Assembly: GCA_900770345.1 (NCBI GenBank)
Contig: CAAGKF010000346.1
Span: 1-6,830, forward strand
DNA length: 6,830 bases
Origin: Lachnospiraceae bacterium
Lineage (GTDB): Bacteria; Bacillota; Clostridia; Lachnospirales; Lachnospiraceae
Reading direction: 5' to 3'
Under the pieces are notes generated by a model. It saw only the letters and a list, made by a program, of their open reading frames with translations, did no database searches and had not been told where the DNA came from. Numbering within the stretch: the first letter of the stretch is position 1; each line of letters starts with the position of its first letter. The position numbers were made by a program, and so were the translations under genes. Positions 1-4,827 of the stretch are shown here, piece by piece.

Positions 1-114
1 GCTTACCGACAAGACCATACCTTTCCATATGATTTCATCAGCTACGCCAGCTTTATTGGCTTGATTTCACTGTGTTGCTTCCGTTTTCAACCGCACAGGT
101 CGAAAAGTTTATGA
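1..114 (+). CDS. Possible 3' end of an unidentified gene, cut by the window edge
   Basis: Frame +1 is open from the first base to a TGA at 112-114, giving a 37-residue tail that begins AYRQDHTFPYDF and ends FRFQPHRSKSL. The tail is aromatic-rich and basic at its end. The other two forward frames are closed early by stops, at about base 30 and base 60. I do not recognise the family. A transposase C-terminus is conceivable because another mobile element is close by, but nothing in the tail proves it. An open stretch of 37 codons can occur by chance, so this is a weak call. It would end 89 bases before the response regulator gene. Confidence 0.3.
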   Translation, partial: AYRQDHTFPYDFISYASFIGLISLCCFRFQPHRSKSL

Positions 115-164
115 ACGGAATGTTTTTGTGCTGATCTGAAAGAGGGCACGTTTTCCTGTTCTTT

Positions 165-183
165 TATTTCAGAATATGAAATA
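165..183 (+). promoter_or_regulatory. Inverted repeat just upstream of the response regulator gene
   Basis: TATTTCA and TGAAATA form a perfect 7-bp inverted repeat around the 5-base centre GAATA. It ends about 12 bases before the ribosome site AAGGGGA. It lies where an operator or the -10 region of the operon promoter would be expected. I could not identify a convincing -35/-10 pair around it. The arms are AT-rich, so chance is possible. Confidence 0.3.
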
Positions 184-203
184 CTGAACTCAAGGGGAAC
201 TCC

Positions 204-881
204 ATGAAACAATATCCGATCTGTATCATTGACGATTCTGAGGAAGATCGGAAGTGTCTTCTGAATATTGCTGGCAAGGTGTTTCCTGAGGCAGTATGTT
301 CCGTCTTTTCTTCCTGCTCTGAATTCCTGGCGAGCAGCAGTTATTACCTGCTTGTGCTTCTGGATATCCAGGTTGCAGAAGAAGATGGGATCCGCTGCTC
401 TCAGGAGATTTCCATGCATGCATCATTCATTGCATATGTTACATCCTTCAATGAACGGGTTATGGATGCCTTCGCACCGAAGGTTGCTGGATTTCTGACC
501 AAAAGCATGACAGATGAAGAATTATCAGCCGGGCTTCAGAAAATCAGAAACAGATATTTTGTGCCGTCAATGCAGATCAGAACCAGAACAGGGGTGATCT
601 CTTTTCATCCTTCCATGGTGCAGTATGTTTCAAAAAGAGGCAGAACCATCTATATCAGTTTCGGGAAAGAAATGGAATATCAGCTTGTGGCGGAAACCAT
701 CCAGCATTGCCAGGAGATCCTCCCGGACCTATGCAGGATCAATCAGTCTGAACTTGTGAATCTGGATTATGTCCGAAGCATAACTCCGGAAGAACTGGAA
801 TTATATGACGGCACGCGTCTGTATCCGAGCAGGAGAGAACGCAGACATGTTCAGGAAGTATTTCTGAGGAGAATCCAATGA
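204..881 (+). CDS. LytTR-family response regulator (AgrA/ComE-like)
   Basis: A cytoplasmic transcription regulator of 225 residues, the usual length for this class. Residues 1-118 form a receiver domain: the acidic pair is D10-D11, the phosphoacceptor is D54 in LLDIQ, the switch threonine is T80 and the conserved lysine is K100 (followed by Ser rather than the usual Pro). Residues about 125-225 form a LytTR DNA-binding domain, shown by RINQSELVNLDYVRSI (178-193) and the basic motif YPSRRERRHVQEVF (207-220), which matches the LytTR recognition segment. The ATG at 204 is preceded by AAGGGGA at good spacing. The stop overlaps the next gene's start (ATGA), so the regulator and sensor are translationally coupled. 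Proteins of this class usually bind paired direct repeats to switch on a nearby membrane or peptide operon. The downstream genes here are plausible targets, which is inference. Confidence 0.9.
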   Translation: MKQYPICIIDDSEEDRKCLLNIAGKVFPEAVCSVFSSCSEFLASSSYYLLVLLDIQVAEEDGIRCSQEISMHASFIAYVTSFNERVMDAFAPKVAGFLTKSMTDEELSAGLQKIRNRYFVPSMQIRTRTGVISFHPSMVQYVSKRGRTIYISFGKEMEYQLVAETIQHCQEILPDLCRINQSELVNLDYVRSITPEELELYDGTRLYPSRRERRHVQEVFLRRIQ

Positions 882-2122
882 CGGAACTTTGCACTTTATC
901 TGAAATGTTCCTCGGAGTGATTTTCGCTATTGCTCCGTTTGCTCATAAAGACACTATCAGAAAAACGGATCTGTATCTGTATCTTGTGATTTCCTGGCTG
1001 ATCACGGGCTTCTCGATGATTCTTCAGGACCGTATTCTTCCTCCGCTTATATCGGGCATGCAGAATATGCTTCCTTCGTTTCTGATCTGGATTCCATTCA
1101 GATTCTGCGCGTACTTTATCCTGTTTTACGGAGGGCTGGAGGATAACCGGAAAGAATCCACAGTACTGACAGCGATCACGATTCTTTTTGATGTCTGTGC
1201 CCTGGTTCTGGAACAAGTTGTTCTGGAATACTCTTCTTCCCTTCATGGCTTTGCACCGGAATATACAGATCTGTATTACAGCTGGGGAGTGAGTCCGCTG
1301 TATCTGATTCTCCGCTGTTCCTATGCAGTATTTCTGCGCTTATATTTCGGATATCATGATTTTGAACAGATTGATGATTCCAGAAATGCTGTGATTGCGG
1401 CTGGATTTTCGATTCTGATGATTGCAGCAATCCGAGGAAAGGCACAGCCCCTGGCAATCATCCCTGCATTTATCTATCCGCTGGTCTTTGTTTTCTTCAT
1501 TGATCGGACAATTCTCAATGAGAAGCGCCAGCAGCAGGCGGATGCGATTACGGTGAATATGAATCAGAGCAGGACCGCAATGCAGATTCAGAGGGACCAG
1601 GCAATTAAAACACTGAAGGAACACCATCGGCAGAGGAAAGAGACTCTGAAGATCATCGGGCTTCTGAAAGAAAACAGAATAGATGAAGCATCTGCTCTCC
1701 TGACAGAAAGCCTTCGGCAGTCATCTGAAGTGAAGGGGCTGGAGAATGAATATCTGGATGCTGCACTTCGCTATCTTCAAGCTGAATATCCTGATTTATG
1801 TTTTCGGATGATTGATCAGCTCAGCGGCACGGAACAGATTGATTTCTCTGATCTGGCAATTCTCATCACTGTCATGATTCAGGTGCTCTATCCTCATAGA
1901 ACTGAAGCCTCCGGATCCGCAGAGATCACGATCACAGGTCAGGGAACGATGATACTGCTTCATATCAGAACCCTTCCTGCAAAGTCAGAAAGAAATAACT
2001 ATGAATTCAATCAGGAAGAACTGGCGATGATCAGACACCTGATCAGAAAATATGACGGCTTTTCCTATGATGGATATCGTTCAGGAAATATCCGTGCAGT
2101 TCTGAATCAGAGAGCCAGATAA
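878..2122 (+). CDS. AgrC-like membrane sensor with degenerate GHKL kinase domain
   Basis: A 414-residue partner of the response regulator. Residues about 8-208 hold six to seven hydrophobic membrane segments (roughly 8-22, 32-50, 64-85, 95-117, 138-158, 170-186, 190-208), as in AgrC-type sensors. A linker (210-245) leads to a helix, EHHRQRKETLKIIGLLKENRIDEA, that aligns without gaps to the usual RHDxxxHLxxxxGLL. The phosphoacceptor position may survive as H250, but the following Asp is Arg251. In the ATP-binding part, DLAILITVMIQVLYPH (325-340) sits where the N-box should be, with Val332 and Val336 replacing its two Asn. NQEELAMIRHLIRKYDG (378-394) fits the G-box helix, with Gln379 and Glu381 replacing the Gly residues. 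The fold seems kept but ATP binding is probably lost. The reading frame is intact and starts in a 4-base ATGA overlap with GAGGAG upstream, so it looks like a maintained pseudokinase rather than a decaying gene. Confidence 0.8.
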   Translation: MTELCTLSEMFLGVIFAIAPFAHKDTIRKTDLYLYLVISWLITGFSMILQDRILPPLISGMQNMLPSFLIWIPFRFCAYFILFYGGLEDNRKESTVLTAITILFDVCALVLEQVVLEYSSSLHGFAPEYTDLYYSWGVSPLYLILRCSYAVFLRLYFGYHDFEQIDDSRNAVIAAGFSILMIAAIRGKAQPLAIIPAFIYPLVFVFFIDRTILNEKRQQQADAITVNMNQSRTAMQIQRDQAIKTLKEHHRQRKETLKIIGLLKENRIDEASALLTESLRQSSEVKGLENEYLDAALRYLQAEYPDLCFRMIDQLSGTEQIDFSDLAILITVMIQVLYPHRTEASGSAEITITGQGTMILLHIRTLPAKSERNNYEFNQEELAMIRHLIRKYDGFSYDGYRSGNIRAVLNQRAR

Positions 2123-2150
2123 ACCAGAATCAGACCAGATAGACTCAGAA
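2115..2150 (+). promoter_or_regulatory. Short direct repeats before the third operon gene; possible LytTR target
   Basis: CCAGATA occurs at 2115-2121 and again at 2135-2141, exactly 20 bases apart. Related copies are CCAGAAT at 2124-2130 and CTCAGAAT at about 2144. LytTR regulators typically bind two direct repeats about two helical turns apart, so the phase fits. The bases do not resemble the known AgrA/ComE half-site, and the first copy lies inside the end of the sensor gene. This is a weak, position-based suggestion. Confidence 0.22.
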
Positions 2151-2207
2151 TGTTCCTGAAGGAGTCTGAATATGCAATGATGGGCACAGCAAAGGAGGAT
2201 TGACCCT

Positions 2208-2690
2208 ATGAAAAAGTCGTCTAGAAATCTGCTGATCGCTCTTCTGATTCTGCTTCTCGGATTGGCAATGGCTTATCTGAAACTTTCCAATGAGGTTGTC
2301 AACGTCAGATATTCTGATACAGGAGGAACTTATTTCTACTCTGATGGAACCACTGAAGAAGCTCCCAATGTTTATGTCTATAAAGAGTTCGATAATTATT
2401 TCGCGGCTTACACCGGCAAGCAGATCACTCATTTCGAAGTAGGAACATTTGATGATCACAGCAGGTATATCACGATCCAGACGACAAAATGGAATCTTCT
2501 GTTTGGCAGGAACATCTATAAATCAATTCCGATTACTTATACATACACGCAGGTTCCTATGATCGAGCACATCTATTACTACAATGGTGATATGACTCCT
2601 GAGAAACTGAGGACAGCCTCCCCCAGCAGATACCAGGAAGACATGGTATTGCTTGAAATGTTTCGGGATACAACTCTTCAGAATGAATGA
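2208..2690 (+). CDS. Membrane-anchored or exported protein of unknown function
   Basis: A 160-residue protein I cannot assign to a family. The N-terminus MKKSSRN is basic, followed by a hydrophobic stretch at about 8-24. There is no lipobox cysteine, so it is either an uncleaved signal anchor or a Sec signal with an unclear cleavage site. The remaining 135 residues are hydrophilic, rich in Tyr and Thr, and alternate in a beta-strand-like way (for example YITIQTTKW and IPITYTYTQVP), suggesting a small extracytoplasmic beta domain. The start is well supported by AAAGGAGG at 2191-2198, nine bases before ATG. It lies 85 bases after the sensor gene on the same strand with no clear terminator between, so it is probably in the same operon or is a target of the regulator. 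Its last bases overlap the next small ORF. The coding frame is solid, the function is not. Confidence 0.75.
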   Translation: MKKSSRNLLIALLILLLGLAMAYLKLSNEVVNVRYSDTGGTYFYSDGTTEEAPNVYVYKEFDNYFAAYTGKQITHFEVGTFDDHSRYITIQTTKWNLLFGRNIYKSIPITYTYTQVPMIEHIYYYNGDMTPEKLRTASPSRYQEDMVLLEMFRDTTLQNE

Positions 2691-2826
2691 AAGAGAGACG
2701 GTGCTGACTATTAAAAAGTTTAAACCACAGGATGTAATCCTTTTTGCCCAATTTATCTTATTCCTGGTTCTCTGGGCTGTTGATGAGGATACAAAAATGG
2801 CAGAACAAATTAATGGAGTAATATAA
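2683..2826 (+). CDS. 47-residue single-span membrane peptide, possibly truncated by the IS
   Basis: The ATG at 2683 overlaps the end of the preceding gene by 8 bases and gives MNERETVLTIKKFKPQDV, a hydrophobic span ILFAQFILFLVLWAV (residues 19-33), and an acidic tail DEDTKMAEQINGVI. Basic residues before the span and acidic ones after it suggest N-in, C-out topology. No good ribosome site precedes ATG 2683, so translation would rely on coupling. An in-frame GTG at 2701 (41 residues) is an alternative start. The stop codon TAA (2824-2826) is the first three bases of the transposable element's left repeat. The original gene may therefore have been longer, or the insertion may have hit its very end. 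It is not an obvious AgrD-type pheromone precursor, and no AgrB-like protease is present. Function unknown. Confidence 0.5.
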   Translation: MNERETVLTIKKFKPQDVILFAQFILFLVLWAVDEDTKMAEQINGVI

Positions 2827-2861
2827 AGTGGCTCCGTTGTCAAGGACAGTTTTCTGACAGT
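2824..2861 (+). repeat. Left terminal inverted repeat of the IS3-like element
   Basis: Aligned without gaps to the reverse complement of 6793-6830, 28 of 38 bases match. The identical blocks are TAAAGTGG at the tip, AAGGACAG in the middle and TCTGACAGT at the inner end. This is the end distal to the first transposase gene. Unlike the right end, it contains an outward-facing TTGACA on the - strand. Confidence 0.85.
2838..2843 (-). promoter_or_regulatory. Outward-facing -35 box (TTGACA) in the left repeat
   Basis: The - strand reads TTGACA, a perfect sigma-70 -35 hexamer, pointing out of the element with 14 bases between it and the tip. In IS911 and IS2 of the IS3 family, such a box pairs with a -10 at the other tip when the two ends abut in a circle. 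Here the right tip reads TAAAGT (6830-6825, - strand), a 4/6 match to TATAAT. A 3-base spacer between the joined ends would give the ideal 17-base separation. At the present site I see no well-spaced -10 in the flank (TATTAC lies only 14 bases away). Confidence 0.5.
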
Positions 2862-2897
2862 TCGGGTTTCTGAGGGTTACATGCATTCATAAAGGCG

Positions 2898-2924
2898 GAA
2901 GACAGCTGAATTACAGCTGTCTTC
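2898..2924 (+). terminator. Strong hairpin near the left end of the element, probable terminator
   Basis: GAAGACAGCTG and CAGCTGTCTTC form a perfect 11-bp stem around the loop AATTA. On the + strand it is followed by TTCTTTCTG, a modest U-rich tail; on the - strand the tail CGCCTTT is poorer. It could stop host-operon transcription from running antisense through the transposase genes, and could also end the transposase message. The stem is certain, the terminator role is likely but unproven. Confidence 0.55.
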
Positions 2925-3051
2925 TTTCTGTATTCAGCAGGTTTCAGAGATATGTTTCCGGATCATAAATGCTCGGATGATTCATTCTGCGCATGATGAA
3001 AACATCTTCTGACCAGGGGAAGTAAGCTGCTCTATTCTTTCTGTGCTTGTA

Positions 3052-4353
3052 TCAGTAAAGAGCGTCCATTTCTGTGACGTAGTCAAATGGAGGTGTGTTC
3101 TTCCATTCCTGCGGATTCTCGAGTTTCTTCTTCAGCTCTTCATCAGCTGTTTCGTAAGCTTTTCCTGCTGCTCTCACTCGTTCCAGCAGTGCTTCCAGTT
3201 CTCTGATCTCTTTATTGGAGTCTTCAATGAGCGTATTCAGCTTCTGAATTTCTTTCTTCAGCTTCTTCTGATCTGTCACTATGATGTGCATCGGAAGGAG
3301 CTTCTTTTCTGCTTCTTTCTTCTTCTGAACGTTTTCTTCCCGCTTCTTCTTCAGATAGTTCAGATGATCCTCTACCAGGCTTTCCACAGGTCTCATCCGA
3401 TCTCCTGAGACGCCGTAATAGTTATCTAACGGATAGACTCCTGTAGTCTTGTACTGGTAGAACTCTGCAGGTGTAAGACCGGCAAGATCATACTGATAAG
3501 CTTCTTCATTGTAGTGGTGCATATACCCTGCAATCAGATCTCTGACGGTCTGATAGTCCGGGCACATCTCGATCAGCTTCAGAAGCTGGCACTTCATTCT
3601 GCCGAAGAAGGATTCCATCGGTGCGTTGTCCTGGCTGTTCCCGCGTCTGGACATGGACTGCACGAAGCCGTCGTCTTCGAGCAGCTTCTGAAAAGTAACG
3701 GACAGATACTGGCTTCCCTGATCGGAATGAATCAGCACGTCCGGATGATTCAGTTCGCTGCGATGACGGTCCATCATACTGTGATAGGCTTCTGTAACCA
3801 GAGAGACATCCATATGCCTGCTTACTGCAGATCCCAGGATCTCCCTCGTGAATCCATCCTTGAACGCACACAGATAGCAGAGCTCGCGATTACTTCCATA
3901 GTAGAGATAGGTAATGTCTGTCAGAATCACTTTCCGCGGGCTGTCACCGAAGTCACGATCGACATAGTTCTGCTTGGCATCGCATGGATGGAAATGAGTT
4001 GCCTGTCCCTTATAGGCATCTTTATGCGGAACATATGCAGTAATGCGCATTTCCTTCATCAGTCTGGTGATCCGTTTTCTGCTCACCCCAAGACCGTAAT
4101 CACGCCACAGATAAGTGCGGAACGTGCGTGCTCCGGGAATTCCGCAGTGCTTATGGATGATAGAGATCATCTTCTCCTTGATCTCCCGGTCTTCTTTCTG
4201 CTGTTTCGTTTCCACCGGATTCTCAAATCGTTTCTTCCAGCTGTAATAGCCGCTGGAACTGCAGCCGAAGATCCGGAACAGGTCTGATGCCGAGAACTGA
4301 TGAACATGCCCGGATGACTGAGTCTCCTGCTTCTGAAGGGTGTAGTACACCAT
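3052..4353 (-). CDS. IS3-type transposase OrfB (DDE), with C-terminal coiled-coil extension
   Basis: The catalytic half of the second transposase, 433 residues counted from an internal ATG. Residues about 20-45 and 56-104 carry the usual OrfB N-terminal HTH region (RKRITRLMKEMRI). The RNase-H/integrase core spans about 140-300. Its triad is D146 (LTDITY), D211 (HSDQG) and E247 (MESFFG), with 64 and 35 residues between. Residues about 310-433 form an extra Lys/Glu-rich, largely coiled-coil tail (for example LKKEIQKLNTLIEDSNKEI). Ordinary IS3 OrfB proteins end near 280-300 residues, so this tail is unusual. No ribosome site precedes the ATG at 4353. The frame is open further upstream into the A8 slip site inside orfA, so it is probably made mainly as an OrfAB fusion. 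Confidence 0.9.
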   Translation of the reverse strand: MVYYTLQKQETQSSGHVHQFSASDLFRIFGCSSSGYYSWKKRFENPVETKQQKEDREIKEKMISIIHKHCGIPGARTFRTYLWRDYGLGVSRKRITRLMKEMRITAYVPHKDAYKGQATHFHPCDAKQNYVDRDFGDSPRKVILTDITYLYYGSNRELCYLCAFKDGFTREILGSAVSRHMDVSLVTEAYHSMMDRHRSELNHPDVLIHSDQGSQYLSVTFQKLLEDDGFVQSMSRRGNSQDNAPMESFFGRMKCQLLKLIEMCPDYQTVRDLIAGYMHHYNEEAYQYDLAGLTPAEFYQYKTTGVYPLDNYYGVSGDRMRPVESLVEDHLNYLKKKREENVQKKKEAEKKLLPMHIIVTDQKKLKKEIQKLNTLIEDSNKEIRELEALLERVRAAGKAYETADEELKKKLENPQEWKNTPPFDYVTEMDALY

Positions 4354-4814
4354 TCTGAATTTCTGTTTGTTCTTCAGTTCGGATTCGATGATGTATTCGT
4401 CTCCGCCAACATTTCGTGTACTTTTTTTTCCAGCTCGAGCAGGGCTTCCAGGTAAGCTGTCCGTGCCTTGTAATAGGCAGCTTCTTCCTCCGGAGTCAGA
4501 TCTCCCATCTCATCACGGGGAATACTCCCGTCAAATTTGGAAGGATCCACGAACGATCCGTCCTTCTCCATCTCTCTGGCACGCTTGGCAGCACTGTTTG
4601 CACGATCAGTACCCAGTTCCTTTACCGGAAAGCCGAGTGACTCATAAGCTTCCACTCCCGTCATTCCTCTGTTCATCTGCTGGCACATCCTGATGTAGAA
4701 CTCCGTCTTGTAGATCAGATTCGTTCCGTGAATGTCCTTCACGTATTCGTTCTTCTCTGCAATTTCCTGAATGGCGCTGCGTTTCTCGTAATACTTCGTT
4801 TTCTTCTTACCCAT
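3052..4814 (-). CDS. Predicted OrfAB fusion transposase made by -1 frameshifting
   Basis: If ribosomes slip back one base on the A8 run, the product is OrfA residues 1-131, a 23-residue linker beginning STRNVGGDEY, and all 433 residues of OrfB: 587 residues in total. The -1 frame contains no stop between the slip site and the OrfB ATG, which I checked codon by codon. In the IS3 family the OrfAB fusion is the active transposase, while OrfA alone binds the ends or regulates. The fusion combines the HTH and leucine-zipper-like segment of OrfA with the DDE core and coiled-coil tail of OrfB. That frameshifting happens is inferred from sequence. Confidence 0.7.
4374..4814 (-). CDS. IS3-type OrfA, HTH DNA-binding subunit
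   Basis: A 146-residue basic protein. Residues about 13-83 resemble the repeat unit found three times in the neighbouring 644-residue transposase (pattern Ile-x3-Leu/Ile, Asn-x2-Val, F-x-F-type helix, Gly-Phe/Ile turn, then a basic helix ending KRARE), consistent with an HTH domain that recognises the element's ends. Residues about 106-137 are a coiled-coil or leucine-zipper-like stretch (YLEALLELEKKVHEML), as expected for OrfA multimerisation. The ATG at 4814 has AGAGG eight bases upstream and lies 13 bases after the stop of the upstream transposase gene, so coupling is likely. The slip site is at codons 129-131, and without slippage only 15 more residues are added before the TGA. Confidence 0.8.
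   Translation of the reverse strand: MGKKKTKYYEKRSAIQEIAEKNEYVKDIHGTNLIYKTEFYIRMCQQMNRGMTGVEAYESLGFPVKELGTDRANSAAKRAREMEKDGSFVDPSKFDGSIPRDEMGDLTPEEEAAYYKARTAYLEALLELEKKVHEMLAETNTSSNPN
4422..4429 (-). other. Programmed -1 ribosomal frameshift site (A8 run) between orfA and orfB
   Basis: The - strand reads CTG GAA AAA AAA GTA in the OrfA frame. This contains the slippery heptamer A-AAA-AAA followed by G, the preferred -1 slip type in bacteria and typical of IS3 elements. After slippage the next codon is AGT (4422-4420) and the frame runs open into OrfB. I did not find a convincing downstream stem-loop or an upstream Shine-Dalgarno-like stimulator 10-14 bases away, so efficiency cannot be judged. 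Confidence 0.75.
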
Positions 4815-4827
4815 CTCTATTACCTCT

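Noticed and set aside
87..419. 110-codon - strand frame over the start of the response regulator gene
   Set aside because: It overlaps a clear receiver domain, has no ribosome site and shows no protein-like features.
2150..2203. 17-codon micro-ORF ending inside the ribosome site of the 160-residue gene
   Set aside because: Its start has no ribosome site. The length is within chance, and the overlap of its stop with the AAAGGAGG region is not enough to call a leader peptide.
2824..2825. TA at the outer ends as a 2-bp target duplication
   Set aside because: TA is its own reverse complement, so it cannot be told from part of the inverted repeat without the sequence beyond 6830. I kept it within the repeat.
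2683..2826. Reading the 47-residue ORF as an AgrD-like pheromone precursor
   Set aside because: No AgrB protease is in view, there is no conserved cysteine or serine thiolactone-type core, and the stop is supplied by the transposon end, so the true C-terminus is unknown.
3514..4287. 257-codon open frame on the + strand opposite OrfB
   Set aside because: Antisense shadow of a well-supported DDE transposase, with no plausible start signal or domain.
4815..4827. A boundary between two separate IS elements
   Set aside because: Only 13 bases separate the 644-residue gene from orfA, and they hold a ribosome site for orfA. There is no room for terminal repeats, and the outer ends match each other.
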